DNA of 64,000 nucleotides, taken from Lachnospiraceae bacterium M18-1 (GTDB taxonomy: Bacteria > Bacillota > Clostridia > Lachnospirales > Lachnospiraceae). The notes beneath the pieces are model-generated. The model searched no databases. It was not told the origin of the DNA and was given only the letters and a program-made list of their open reading frames with translations. Both the position numbers and the translations under genes were made by a program. How positions within the stretch are numbered: the first letter of the stretch is position 1; every line of letters starts with the position of its first letter. Positions 1 through 8,937 of this stretch are shown here, piece after piece. The stretch lies in NCBI GenBank assembly GCA_000403295.2, contig KE159605.1:901409-965408 (forward strand), read 5' to 3'.

Positions 1-276
1 GGTGAATTAAAATCCTCCCTTACAAATGTTGACAATTTTAGAGCAACGATCGTAAGACGCTATATCCGCAATTATGTAAGACAATATAGACCTGATAAAC
101 TTTCATGTGTAGACCAATCTCTTGATAACATCTATAGCGTATGGAAAGAAAAAATATTTGATACATTAACTGAATACCTGATAGAACAAAACCTAAATCG
201 GTCTCAATATGAAAAACTATATATTAGCGATAATGACCTACAAACAGTGAAAGCACAATTGCGTTCATTGTTATAA
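1..276 (+). CDS. C-terminal end of an unknown protein (5' truncated by window edge)
   Basis: The frame starting at base 1 is open for 91 codons and stops at TAA 274-276. The sense residues are hydrophilic with many Arg, Lys, Asn and Tyr, including RRYIRNYVRQYRPDK near the start and ending in KAQLRSLL, which looks like real coding sequence. I do not recognise the family. It is read on the plus strand, opposite to most of the window, and is followed by a hairpin at 422-449, so it is probably the last gene of a transcript entering from the left. The neighbouring DNA is AT-rich and decayed, so it may belong to an accessory or mobile region, but nothing in the fragment proves that. Confidence 0.6.
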   Translation, partial: GELKSSLTNVDNFRATIVRRYIRNYVRQYRPDKLSCVDQSLDNIYSVWKEKIFDTLTEYLIEQNLNRSQYEKLYISDNDLQTVKAQLRSLL

Positions 277-421
277 TCTATCCTTCTAAAAAAATACTGA
301 TAGTGTTCTAAAGTCTATTCGTGCTTTTATATATAAATGAAAATATGAAACTGACTATCTGGATTCAAAATCTAAGGCTTGTAAAATTCTATAGGCTTAA
401 AATCTGTTAAAAAGAGCATAC

Positions 422-453
422 AGCTTCTGGACTTCAGCATCCAGAAGCTTTTC
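422..453 (+). terminator. Hairpin with 10-bp perfect stem, probable terminator
   Basis: AGCTTCTGGA (422-431) and TCCAGAAGCT (440-449) form a perfect 10-bp stem with an 8-nt loop, followed by TTTTCCCTT. The T run is short, so termination strength is uncertain. It is the first strong hairpin after the plus-strand gene ending at 276. Confidence 0.55.
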
Positions 454-795
454 CCTTAGAGAGAATAATCAATTACTTTGTAGAATTATAACACCTATCT
501 TTCTAGCACGTAACAACACAATAGCGTTACAGTGTAAGCAATGCTTACGCTTTTAATTTTAAAGATAAGTTCCAAAAACTTTATGTATTTATAAGGATTC
601 TTAAAAATACTTGTTATATCAATCGGATAAACAGCTTCGCCCTGACCATATAATATCCATTACGCTATGTTGCTTATCCGTCACTGTCAATCGTCCCACC
701 TACTTTCCCTTCTGTTTTCGTATCTCCATACTACCATAAACCTCCTGAGCTTACAAGCCGGGAGCCAGCGTATTTCTGAATCCCAGCCTGTTTCG
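454..795. other. Gene-poor AT-rich stretch, possible decayed coding sequence
   Basis: No convincing gene is present. A small hairpin GTAAGC-aat-GCTTAC lies at 534-548 and is followed by a few T residues. On the minus strand near 740-680 an AGGAGG precedes ATG, but the frame closes after about 16 codons. Other frames there give short open runs interrupted by stops. This pattern fits the remains of an accessory gene, but I cannot name it. Confidence 0.35.
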
Positions 796-1044
796 TTACT
801 GTTCAAAATCCTCCACATAGGAATCCTCAAAGCCTATCCCGCCAGCCGATATCAGATCGTTCCTCACTTTGATCGTGGTGGATATCAGTTCTTTCAATTC
901 CTTCGGCTTGGCTTGGCCGGTTTCGTCTGCGGTTTTTTGGATGTCCCTCTGCAGGTGCGCATTACATTCCAGGTTCAGAAAGCAAAACCGGTCAATCAGT
1001 GCCATTCTGTCCTCATATTGTCTTTTGACAGACTTCTGTCTCAA
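796..1044 (-). CDS. Small hypothetical protein, possibly a C-terminal remnant
   Basis: An open frame of 82 codons begins with TTG at 1044 and stops with TAA at 796-798. The product is charged and helical-looking (KRQYEDRMALIDRF, then KPKELKELISTTIKVRND). The frame is open about 20 codons further upstream to a TAG, with no ATG and no clear ribosome binding site, so it may be the tail of a larger broken gene. An internal ATG would give 69 residues. No family is recognised. It is read in the same direction as the AAA-ATPase gene upstream but is separated from it by 166 bp of AT-rich DNA. Confidence 0.35.
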   Translation of the reverse strand: MRQKSVKRQYEDRMALIDRFCFLNLECNAHLQRDIQKTADETGQAKPKELKELISTTIKVRNDLISAGGIGFEDSYVEDFEQ

Positions 1045-1210
1045 AGTTGACTTCCAGCCCTTGCCGGAACCAAATTTATCCTTCTGTCCTATGATATGAA
1101 CAGAAAAAAGTAACTTCTATTTTATTATGTTTCCATATATTGTATTTGTCAATGCATTTAAATACAATATATAGCTCTTGATTGAAAATAAATGATACAA
1201 ATTCAGCCAT

Positions 1211-2902
1211 TTATCTTTCTGCTAACATGACCTTGCACCGCTTTTTATAACATGCAATTCCGTATTTTAAGATATGCTCTGCCCCGTCATCCTCCAAATC
1301 ATCTTCATATCTGGTATACGCGATCTGTTTTAATGCCTCCTTGCACGCGGCATCCAAATCTCCGTCATGCGCATATTTTACTTCTATGATAATCCCCATA
1401 TCTCCGGTATCCGGTTCCGCGAGGATATCCGCATAGCCTTCCCCCATTTCACGGTTGGAAGAAATGCCCCACTGGTCTTTCACTCCCAGGATTCCAATTA
1501 AGACACCATGATAAAAATTTTCTTTCATTTCCTTCTTTATGGCTGTGTCACGAATACTGATGGTTCTTCTCAAATATTCTGTGAAAATCTTTTCTACATT
1601 TTTTACATCTTCATTTTGCAAGGCATTACAAAAACGGTTCAGCGTATCCCCATCTTTCCGGACATTTTCTTTAAAGAATTCCATAATCTGTGTTACATAA
1701 ATATCCCGGATCTCCAGATTTGGAATTGCCAGTTTCATCTGCCTTCCCTCTGCCCTTCCCCTCTGTGTCAGATAGCCGGTTGTAAAGAGCAGGCTCCAGA
1801 TGTTATCTATCGTCTGATAAATCTCTGGATACGTAAGTTCCTGATGGATTTCTTTTATAATCGTTTCCCCTGCTACCAGACGTTCAATCTCCCGTTTTGT
1901 CGTAGCATTTGCCGATTCCTGGATAAACCGTTTCACTGCATCGTTACTGCTGGTGTTGATCCAGTAGTTTTCCGGCAGCACATTCGATTCACTTCTAATT
2001 CTATCACAGTGATTCAGCACATCCCACGGACAGTATACTTCCACATTTCCAAACTGGTAGCCATCGTACCATCTTTTTACCTCATCATAATGACCTGCTA
2101 CTTCATAATACCCAAGAAGCTTCCTCACCTCTTCATCCGTAAAGCCAAAATATTCATCAAAACGCTCATCTGCAATCGTCAATACTTTCAGATTATTAAG
2201 CCCGGTAAAGATACTCTCCTTAGAAATCCGAAGACATCCTGTCAGAACCGCTAATTTCAAACTGTTGTTTGTTTTGAGCGCCTCTCCAAGCAGACTGCGG
2301 ATCAAAAAAATCATCTGGTCATAATACCCATTCGCATGAGCCTTTGCCAACGGGACATCATATTCATCAATTAGCAGAATCACTTTTGTACCATAGTGTT
2401 TTTCCAGCATTCCCGACAGCAGTTTTAGGCTGCTGCCAAGCATACCCTCATTCATATTTTTATCTAGAAGATCTTTGTAGTCTGCTTTATCATGATCATT
2501 CAGTTTTTCACTGTCCAAAAGGAAGTAGAACTTTGCAGCAGCTTCTATGATAACACGGACTGCTATCTGATATGCTATCTCATAAGATCTCGCGTCAATC
2601 CCTTTCAAGGAAATCGAAACAACTGGATACTTCCCCATATATTCCTCACAAAGCGAAGTCTCTTTTGAAATTTCCAGCCCATCAAAAATACTCTTATCCC
2701 CATTCAACGAGAAAAAATGTTCCAGCATACTCATATTCAACGATTTTCCAAATCTTCTCGGGCGGGTAAAAAGATTTACAGCCCCCCAATTATGAAGTAA
2801 GTCAGCGATAAGTCCCGTTTTATCCACATAGTAAAAATCCTCTTTCATCATATCTTCAAAATTTTCAATTCCTATCGGGAGTTTCTTCTTTCGCACATCC
2901 AT
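1211..2902 (-). CDS. AAA-ATPase-like protein with C-terminal PD-(D/E)XK nuclease-type domain
   Basis: This 563-residue protein has the layout of the family with an N-terminal AAA-ATPase_like domain and a C-terminal DUF1703 domain of the PD-(D/E)XK nuclease superfamily. The N-terminus reads KLPIGIENFEDM, then YYVDKTGLI, then RPRRFGKSL, whose GKS near residues 52-54 is the P-loop. VILLIDEYDVPL is a Walker B-like strand. Near the C-terminus YADILAEPD and GIIIEVKYA match the D...E-x-K nuclease core. Members are very common in gut anaerobes, often in many copies; a role in defence or mobile element biology is suspected but unproven. ATG 2902 is preferred over 2926 because the duplicated relic at 3283 begins at the same MDVRKKK. 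The gene stands alone with its own promoter at 2965-2992. Confidence 0.85.
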   Translation of the reverse strand: MDVRKKKLPIGIENFEDMMKEDFYYVDKTGLIADLLHNWGAVNLFTRPRRFGKSLNMSMLEHFFSLNGDKSIFDGLEISKETSLCEEYMGKYPVVSISLKGIDARSYEIAYQIAVRVIIEAAAKFYFLLDSEKLNDHDKADYKDLLDKNMNEGMLGSSLKLLSGMLEKHYGTKVILLIDEYDVPLAKAHANGYYDQMIFLIRSLLGEALKTNNSLKLAVLTGCLRISKESIFTGLNNLKVLTIADERFDEYFGFTDEEVRKLLGYYEVAGHYDEVKRWYDGYQFGNVEVYCPWDVLNHCDRIRSESNVLPENYWINTSSNDAVKRFIQESANATTKREIERLVAGETIIKEIHQELTYPEIYQTIDNIWSLLFTTGYLTQRGRAEGRQMKLAIPNLEIRDIYVTQIMEFFKENVRKDGDTLNRFCNALQNEDVKNVEKIFTEYLRRTISIRDTAIKKEMKENFYHGVLIGILGVKDQWGISSNREMGEGYADILAEPDTGDMGIIIEVKYAHDGDLDAACKEALKQIAYTRYEDDLEDDGAEHILKYGIACYKKRCKVMLAER

Positions 2903-3067
2903 TTCTTTCCACACCCCTTCCATCATTCATTAGCCGTTTTCTTTCTGCCTATTCGTTCGAATACATTATAATAGACCTTTTTCTATATCCAAAATAAATA
3001 ATCAAGACCACTATGCAGTTTATTATACTATGATTCCCACCTAAACACAATTATTTCAGCCCATCCG
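2807..3067. repeat. Direct repeat copy 1 (about 261 bp)
   Basis: Covers the first 32 or so codons of the AAA-ATPase gene, its promoter, its upstream region and the last about 17 bp of comEC-like sequence (ATTATTTCAGCCCATCCG). It aligns without large gaps to 3188-3450, with point differences throughout, so the duplication is not recent. Confidence 0.85.
2950..2992 (-). promoter_or_regulatory. Promoter of the AAA-ATPase gene with a palindrome at the start site
   Basis: On the minus strand TTGGAT (2987-2992) and TATAAT (2965-2970) are separated by 16 bp. Just downstream of the -10, at 2950-2963, lies the palindrome TATTCG-TT-CGAATA, where an operator would sit. The second copy at about 3330-3375 keeps the -35, a TATACA -10 and the same palindrome, which supports these as the conserved elements. 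The protein that would bind is unknown. Confidence 0.6.
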
Positions 3068-3175
3068 TATGAATATCTATGAAAAAAGAGGAACTGTCAT
3101 ACAGACCAAACGTAAATAACCATATCCCAGAACAAGAAGGCGCAGCATTGGTTCCTGGATTTACCGCCCCTATCA

Positions 3176-3283
3176 TTATTTCCTCCTGATAAGTCCGGTC
3201 TTATCGATATAGTAAAACCCCTCTGAACGTAATTTCTCAAAATTTTCAATTCTTATCGGGAGTTTCTTCTTTCGCACATCCAT
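3176..3283 (-). pseudogene. Relic 5' end of a second AAA-ATPase gene
   Basis: ATG at 3281-3283 opens a frame of 35 codons that begins MDVRKKKLPIRIENFE and reaches YYIDKTGLI, parallel to the N-terminus of the intact gene at 2902, before ending in TAA at 3176-3178. It stops before the P-loop, so it can have no ATPase function. It retains a promoter-like upstream region and could still be transcribed. Confidence 0.8.
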
Positions 3284-3450
3284 TCTTTTCCATACCCCTT
3301 CCATCATTCAATAGCCGCTTTCCTTCTGCCTATTCGTTCGAATACATTGTATAACAGACCTTTTTCTATATCCAAGATGAATAATCAACACCACTACATA
3401 GTCTATTATACTATGATTCTCGCCCAAACATAATTATTTCAACCCATCCG
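3188..3450. repeat. Direct repeat copy 2 (about 263 bp), running into the end of comEC
   Basis: Partner of 2807-3067. Here the right end is the genuine 3' end of comEC, so copy 1 carries a scar of comEC at 3051-3067. The simplest history is a tandem duplication of the comEC-AAA-ATPase junction followed by loss of most of one gene copy. The 120 bp between the copies (3068-3187) shows no obvious relation to either gene. Confidence 0.85.
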
Positions 3451-5770
3451 CAGCACTGACGCTTAAATTTGTTCCCAAATATCCTTCCACATCCACACTG
3501 CTTCCATCGGTTTTCATCGTCACTGCCCCGCAGTCCTGCGTACTGAATAGCCGACACTCAAGCCGCCTCAGCCGTTCCAGTGTCTCCTGGTGCGGATGGC
3601 TGTATCGGTTCTTCCGTCCTGCGGAAATGAATCCGACCGCCGGATCCGCCTCTTCCAGAAATGCATCTGATGTAGAATTTTTTGATCCATGATGGGCCAC
3701 CTTCAGAATATCGCATTTTTGTAAAAGCCCGCTTTCTGTCAGTGCATATTCTCCATCCCCTTCTACATCTCCTGTAAAGAGCATATCAAATTTCTGGTAT
3801 TTCAGAGCAAGCACCATGGATGAAGCGTTTCCGATCTCCCCGCTGTAATCTGCGGCAGGCGCCAGACAGGTAAGCGTCATCCCGCTGTCTTGGATCTGCT
3901 GCCCTTTCCGGATCGTCACCACTTTTGTTCCATAGCTTTCCGCCTTTTTGGCCAGCTCCAACAGCACTTCGTCCAGCACCTGTTCATCCGGCAGCACCAG
4001 TGTACGGATCCGAATCCCCATAGTCTGATTTTCCAGAAGCTCCTCTACCCCGTTGATGTGGTCTGCGTCCCCGTGGGAAATGAACACATAATCCAGTTCG
4101 CGGACTCCCCGGGATTTTAAAAAGGGCTCGATCCGGTAGGTTCCCACCTTTGACACATCCGTGCTTCCGCCGTCGATCAGATAATGCCTGCCGGAAGGCG
4201 TTCGGATATACAGTCCGTCCCCCTGTCCCACGTCAAGCATGACAGCCTGCAGTTCTCCCTGCTTTCCATGGCTGCACGCACAGGTCAGGCAAAAAACGGC
4301 CGGCAGCATCACCATTACAGTTCTTACGAAACGTGTCTCACGCCTGATGTTTCCTGTCTTTTCTTTTTTCATTTTCTGAGATTTTCCGCAGGGTTCTTTT
4401 TCATTTTGCTTTCGGGACCGGATGGAAGCAAGCCCGGCCATACATCCGCCAAGCAGAACAATATAATAGGCTGCCATCCACATTTTTCCGGGCCTTCCGA
4501 CCACGATTCTGGCAGCGGGCAGCTCCATGGACATCCCGCAGGCCCTTTCATAAACCCACAGGATGCCTTTGCAGACCTGCAGAATCCCCATTCCCCCGCC
4601 TGCCCACAGCATAGACAGCACCGAGCCGGCAAGACCCGCGCCAAGAATCACAGACATCAGCGGAACCACCAGGAGATTCAGCAGCAGAGAATACAGAGGA
4701 AATTCAAAGTAATAATACAGCATCACAGGAAGCAGCATCAGATGAATGGACAGCCCGGCGCACAATGGCCTTGGGGCCGCATGAAATCCATCCAGCACTG
4801 GATACACCAGCACGATCCCCAGAATTGCCCCGAAGGACAGCAGGAAACCGGCATCCAGCAGATATAGGGGCTGCCACATCACCACCACTGCCGCGGCAGT
4901 GGCCAGGCTGGTAGGCAGATCGTAGGTCCTTCCGGACATGTCCGCTCCGATCCGCACCAGGAACATGACCAATGCCCGCAGGCTGGACACACCCCACCCG
5001 ATCATCAGCGTATAGAACATCAAAAACAAAATTCCGGCAAGACCCGCCTGCAGAAATGACAGGCCGGATTTTCGCAGCAGCTTGTAAAATCCGGTTCCGA
5101 GAAAGGACATATGGAGACCGGATATCGCCAATATATGTCCAATGCCGCTTTTCTGATACAGTTCTTTTAATTCTGAATCTAGTTCACTCTTATCTCCCAG
5201 CAGAATTGCTGACATGCTGTTTCCATAATAGTCTCCCAAGGCGGATACCATCAGCTTCTTCCAACGGCAGCGGAACGCGCTCAGCCATTCCCGGACATGC
5301 CATACCCGAGGGTTGACGATCCGCACATCCTCTGACCACACACTGGCATGAATCCCCTGTTTCTGATAATAAAATTTCTGGTCAAAATTCCCCGGGTTGG
5401 TTGCCTCCTGAAAAAAGCGCACTTCCCCGGTAAGGTAAAGCGTGTTGCCAACGGCAATCTCTTTCACTTCCTGAACATCTTGATCTTGAAAGGTTTGTGA
5501 TTCATCACGTTTGACATAAACAAGAATTTTCGATTCTTCTATGATCTGTTCTTCCAGACGGACCTGATTGTCCGTCAGATAATAAACCTGGTATTTCGGT
5601 TTTTCCTCCCTCTGGGAAACAGTTCCCATAAGGCTTATAACCTTTTTCTCTTCTGCGCCAAGCTCCAGAGGGGAAGGCCTCAGATCCTTTGCGATCCGAA
5701 GTCCTCCCACAAGGACCGCCTGTATCCCGAGCAGAAAAACCGCAGCCAGGCAGAGCGGCCTTTTTATCAT
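3434..5770 (-). CDS. comEC: ComEC/Rec2-type DNA uptake channel
   Basis: This 778-residue membrane protein imports single-stranded DNA during natural transformation. The N-terminus has a membrane anchor and a DUF4131-like soluble domain (about residues 30-180). The middle is the polytopic Competence domain, recognisable from GIGHILAISGLHMSF. The C-terminus is a metallo-beta-lactamase-type domain with VMLDVGQGDGLYI, the metal site FISHGDADHINGV and VAHHGSKNST. Those metal ligands are intact, so a nuclease role is plausible. ATG 5770 is chosen because AGGAGG lies 5 nt upstream and the start overlaps the gerM stop as ATGA, which indicates translational coupling. It is the last gene of the comEA-regulator-kinase-gerM-comEC operon. 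Whether the organism is transformable cannot be told from this window. Confidence 0.93.
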   Translation of the reverse strand: MIKRPLCLAAVFLLGIQAVLVGGLRIAKDLRPSPLELGAEEKKVISLMGTVSQREEKPKYQVYYLTDNQVRLEEQIIEESKILVYVKRDESQTFQDQDVQEVKEIAVGNTLYLTGEVRFFQEATNPGNFDQKFYYQKQGIHASVWSEDVRIVNPRVWHVREWLSAFRCRWKKLMVSALGDYYGNSMSAILLGDKSELDSELKELYQKSGIGHILAISGLHMSFLGTGFYKLLRKSGLSFLQAGLAGILFLMFYTLMIGWGVSSLRALVMFLVRIGADMSGRTYDLPTSLATAAAVVVMWQPLYLLDAGFLLSFGAILGIVLVYPVLDGFHAAPRPLCAGLSIHLMLLPVMLYYYFEFPLYSLLLNLLVVPLMSVILGAGLAGSVLSMLWAGGGMGILQVCKGILWVYERACGMSMELPAARIVVGRPGKMWMAAYYIVLLGGCMAGLASIRSRKQNEKEPCGKSQKMKKEKTGNIRRETRFVRTVMVMLPAVFCLTCACSHGKQGELQAVMLDVGQGDGLYIRTPSGRHYLIDGGSTDVSKVGTYRIEPFLKSRGVRELDYVFISHGDADHINGVEELLENQTMGIRIRTLVLPDEQVLDEVLLELAKKAESYGTKVVTIRKGQQIQDSGMTLTCLAPAADYSGEIGNASSMVLALKYQKFDMLFTGDVEGDGEYALTESGLLQKCDILKVAHHGSKNSTSDAFLEEADPAVGFISAGRKNRYSHPHQETLERLRRLECRLFSTQDCGAVTMKTDGSSVDVEGYLGTNLSVSAADGLK

Positions 5771-6708
5771 CCTTCCTCCTTTTCTTCTTCCCAAGACAAG
5801 TCCCGGTCCAGCGGCTGCGACAGGTCTACAGTCTCCTGGTACGAGGCATTCTTCTCTCCGTTGACCATGATCTGAACGCTCCCCGCGCCGGTTCCTTCCA
5901 CCAGAGAATTTACGAGGGAATAGATGGCCACCTCCGGCCGGACGTCGTAGACGCTGTTCAGAAATTCCGAATCAAAATTGACATAGCAGGTTCCCTCCTT
6001 GACCGTCACGCTCAAAAGTGCGGCCGAAGGGTTCAGCGTCGGATAAGCCCCGCTTTTTTTCGGACCTCCCATCAGCTTTTCCACGATCAGCTTTTCTCTG
6101 GGAACGTTGGTGTTGTATCTTACATCCATACGCTGCCGGACCAGCTGATCACCGGATTCATTTGCAAAAAACAGCGTCAGCGTTGTCTGCTCATATGCGC
6201 TTGGAGAAGAGCCTGCGCTCTCGACAAAATCATCCCCATTCATGACTCCCAGAACGTTTCCAGCCTCATTTTTCAGTGTTTCGTCTTCTACGGTGATCCA
6301 CACTCCATTGATCCCGTCCAGCCGCACCAATGTCTGCACCACCGCAGCGCGCACCAGTTTCTCTTCGATGGGAGGAATCTCGTTATACTTTTTATTGAAA
6401 TCAATATACGCAATATCATGCTCTACCTTTAAAGACTTCACCTTAACATTCTCGGGAATGGCAGGCATATATTCAATGTCCTCCGACGGACTCGCCATCA
6501 TCTCCAGCGCTTTCTCCGCACCGTCATCCGGCGTCTCCTCTGAAATATCGCAGGCCACTTTAAACAAGCCGTTCCCTTCACCGTTGATACAGTAGACAAA
6601 CTCTTCCCCTTCTTCTGCCTTTGTCTGTTTTGCACAGGACGGAAGCAGACACAGCAGACAGCAGGCAGCTGCACCGGCAGACACCCATCTCTCTTTTCTA
6701 TTTTTCAT
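5767..6708 (-). CDS. Lipoprotein with two GerMN domains
   Basis: A 313-residue exported lipoprotein. The first 25 residues are a signal peptide ending in the lipobox LLPSC. Two tandem GerMN (sporulation/spore germination) domains follow. The first has VKVKSLKVEHDIAYIDFN near residue 95, the second has LLSVTVKEGTCYVNFDSEFLN near residue 240. GerMN domains are found in B. subtilis GerM, which affects sporulation and germination, and in many extracellular lipoproteins of Clostridia. ATG 6708 follows an AGGGGGAAC binding site. The gene sits between the histidine kinase and comEC. It could act outside the membrane as an accessory or sensor partner for the kinase, but that is only inferred from position. 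Confidence 0.88.
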   Translation of the reverse strand: MKNRKERWVSAGAAACCLLCLLPSCAKQTKAEEGEEFVYCINGEGNGLFKVACDISEETPDDGAEKALEMMASPSEDIEYMPAIPENVKVKSLKVEHDIAYIDFNKKYNEIPPIEEKLVRAAVVQTLVRLDGINGVWITVEDETLKNEAGNVLGVMNGDDFVESAGSSPSAYEQTTLTLFFANESGDQLVRQRMDVRYNTNVPREKLIVEKLMGGPKKSGAYPTLNPSAALLSVTVKEGTCYVNFDSEFLNSVYDVRPEVAIYSLVNSLVEGTGAGSVQIMVNGEKNASYQETVDLSQPLDRDLSWEEEKEEG

Positions 6709-6802
6709 CCTGTTCCCCCTTACCTGATATATAACCAATCTGCACAGCAAATTGATTGCCTGCAAAGCAGGTTCTCCATCTATACGGCCTCGTGTACCTG
6801 CA

Positions 6803-8290
6803 TCAGACCGACACATAGATCATCGGCACCCGGACCGTAAATGTAGTCCCCTCTCCCGGACTGCTGTATACCTTGATGGACCCCCGGTGGATGATCACTG
6901 CGTTCCTTGCAATAGCCAGACCAAGCCCGGTTCCGCCGATCTCCCTGGAATGGGACTTGTCCACCCGGTAAAAGCGTTCGAAAATATGATCCTGGTCTTC
7001 CCTCGGAATCCCGATTCCGGAATCCGCTACCTTGATGTAAAAAAACTTGTGATCCGCATTCAACGACACATGCACCCACCCGCCCTGGTTGTTATATTTT
7101 ATCGCGTTTTCCACCAGGTTGGACACTGCCAGAGTCATCTTCACCTCGTCAATCTCCGCTGTCACAGGCCGGAAGCTTTCCAGAACGACCTCCACATTCT
7201 TCTTCTCCGCAATGGGCTTGAGCCGTTTCAGAGTCAGCTCCAGAAGCTGGTTGATATTGACCGGCGCAATGTTCAGATCCGGCGCAGTCTTACCCATCTT
7301 CACCAGGGTCAGCAGATCATTGATGATGTCGTTTTCCCGGTCAATCTCTTTTGCGATGTCTTCCATAAACTCCTGATACAGTTCCACAGGCACCTGTTCC
7401 TGCAACACAAGAGAATCCGCCAGGACCTTCATAGAAGCAAGAGGCGTCTTGAGTTCATGGGACACATTCGACACAAATTCTTCTCTGGAAGCATCCACCA
7501 TTTTCAGCCTTCCCAGAAGCTTATTAAACGCCTCGGAAATCTGCCTGGTCTCCCGGTACGTATTGACATGCAGCTCTTCGTCCTCAAAGCCCTCTGTGAT
7601 ATTCTCAATGTCATTCCGGATCTTCCGCAAGGGCTGCACCAGCAGATAAGCAACCAATGCGGAAAAAGCCAGCATCAGGACTCCGATGATCCACAGGATT
7701 CCCCTGCCCTTTGTATAAAAAATCCGCAGACTGTCCTCGATCGTATCCGTAGAAACACTGGCAAGCATAACCCCGGCAATCTCCTCCGCCCCTGCCTCCG
7801 TAATCGGGGAGGTCACCTCAATATAACGGTTTTTCTTGTCATAGTAATTGGTGCTTTCTCCTCTCATGCATCGGATCACATTTTCAGAGACGATCGTCTT
7901 ACCTTCATCCAGGGCATAAGTATCCTTGATCACCGTCAGCTCCTTGTTGATGATCATGACCCGTCCGTTATATATATTAGTCAACTGTGTCAGGCTGGCA
8001 TTGACGACATCAGAAGAATTATCCGTCAGATAATTGTAGCTGTTCAGCTGATCGCATAGAATTGTGCATTGATTCTGTATTTCCGCCGTGCGCAGAGAAA
8101 CTGCCCTGGATTCATATGCTTTTATGATTCCCATATAAGCAAAGATACCAGGCAGTATCCCTGCACACAGAATGATCAGTATGATCCGAAAATACAGGCT
8201 TCTTATGATTGTATCTCTGACTTGAAAATGAATTTTAACCTTTGAAATAATAACCAACTCCCCACTTGGTATGGACGTACTGCGGTTCAC
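6803..8290 (-). CDS. Membrane sensor histidine kinase of the comEA-comEC operon
   Basis: About 495 residues with two membrane segments (near 33-55 and 197-218) around an extracytoplasmic sensor region. A HAMP linker, a HisKA domain with the phospho-acceptor in FVSNVSHELKTPLASMK (His 278) and a HATPase_c domain follow. The ATPase domain shows NLVENAIKYN, DSGIGIPRED and GGTGLGLAIARN. This is the PhoR/WalK/ResE architecture. The upstream gene encodes its probable partner regulator, and the two overlap by 56 bp if GTG 8290 is the start. The true start is unclear: GTG 8290 has no good binding site and TTG 8257 has GGGGAG directly abutting. The signal sensed is unknown. Placement between comEA and comEC suggests a link to competence or envelope state. 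Confidence 0.9.
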   Translation of the reverse strand: MNRSTSIPSGELVIISKVKIHFQVRDTIIRSLYFRIILIILCAGILPGIFAYMGIIKAYESRAVSLRTAEIQNQCTILCDQLNSYNYLTDNSSDVVNASLTQLTNIYNGRVMIINKELTVIKDTYALDEGKTIVSENVIRCMRGESTNYYDKKNRYIEVTSPITEAGAEEIAGVMLASVSTDTIEDSLRIFYTKGRGILWIIGVLMLAFSALVAYLLVQPLRKIRNDIENITEGFEDEELHVNTYRETRQISEAFNKLLGRLKMVDASREEFVSNVSHELKTPLASMKVLADSLVLQEQVPVELYQEFMEDIAKEIDRENDIINDLLTLVKMGKTAPDLNIAPVNINQLLELTLKRLKPIAEKKNVEVVLESFRPVTAEIDEVKMTLAVSNLVENAIKYNNQGGWVHVSLNADHKFFYIKVADSGIGIPREDQDHIFERFYRVDKSHSREIGGTGLGLAIARNAVIIHRGSIKVYSSPGEGTTFTVRVPMIYVSV

Positions 8291-8924
8291 TTGGATTGAT
8301 CTCGATCTTCTCCCTCAGCCTTCTGATATGTACATCCACGGTTCTGGCGCCGCCGGGATAATCCGCGCCCCACACGATGCTCAGCAGGTTCTCCCTGCTG
8401 TATACCTTATTCGGGTTGGTTGCCAGTAGCTCCAGTGCGTCAAATTCTTTTGCTGTAAGGTTGATCTCACGTTCTCCGATAAAGACTCTCCTGCTCTCAC
8501 AGTCAATCTTCATATTGCCCTTAACAAGGATGGTGCTCTGCGGCACCTCCTCCTTACGTGCGGTTCTGCGCATGATCGCCTTGATCCGTGCCTTGACCTC
8601 AAGAATATTAAAGGGCTTGGTGATATAATCATCCGCACCGTATTCCAGTCCCAGTATCTTGTCCATGTCCTCGCTCTTCGCCGTGAGCATCACCACCGGC
8701 ATATCCGAAAATTCCCTGATCTGCTGGCAGACCTCAAAGCCATCCAGCTTCGGAAGCATCACGTCCAGGATGACCAGGTCGTACTCGCACTTTCTCGCAA
8801 GGCCGAGCGCTTCTTCCCCGTCATACGCACAATCCACCTCCATGCCGTCCTGTTCCAGACTGAAACGGATTCCTTTTACAATTAACTTTTCATCATCCAC
8901 AACTAAGATCTTTTTCGCACTCAT
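8235..8924 (-). CDS. OmpR/PhoB-family response regulator
   Basis: A 229-residue two-domain regulator. The receiver domain (1-120) has the acidic pair in ILVVDDE, the phosphorylation site Asp 54 in LVILDVMLP, Thr in VVMLTAK and Lys 103 in ITKPF. The C-terminal winged helix (about 130-228) ends in VDVHIRRLREKIE and YVHTKWGVGYYF, typical of OmpR/PhoB DNA-binding domains. An AAGGGA site lies upstream of ATG 8924, 13 bp after the comEA stop. It probably pairs with the histidine kinase encoded next. Its target genes cannot be read from the window, though autoregulation of its own operon would be usual for the family. Confidence 0.95.
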   Translation of the reverse strand: MSAKKILVVDDEKLIVKGIRFSLEQDGMEVDCAYDGEEALGLARKCEYDLVILDVMLPKLDGFEVCQQIREFSDMPVVMLTAKSEDMDKILGLEYGADDYITKPFNILEVKARIKAIMRRTARKEEVPQSTILVKGNMKIDCESRRVFIGEREINLTAKEFDALELLATNPNKVYSRENLLSIVWGADYPGGARTVDVHIRRLREKIEINPSEPQYVHTKWGVGYYFKG

Positions 8925-8937
8925 ATGACTCTTCCCT

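Noticed and set aside
1508..2254. Plus-strand frame of 248 codons
   Set aside because: Antisense to the AAA-ATPase gene with its clear P-loop and nuclease motifs.
6752..8059. Long open frame (435 codons) on the plus strand
   Set aside because: It is antisense to the histidine kinase, which has a full set of domain motifs; the plus-strand translation has no family pattern and is rich in His, Gln and Pro as expected for an antisense frame.
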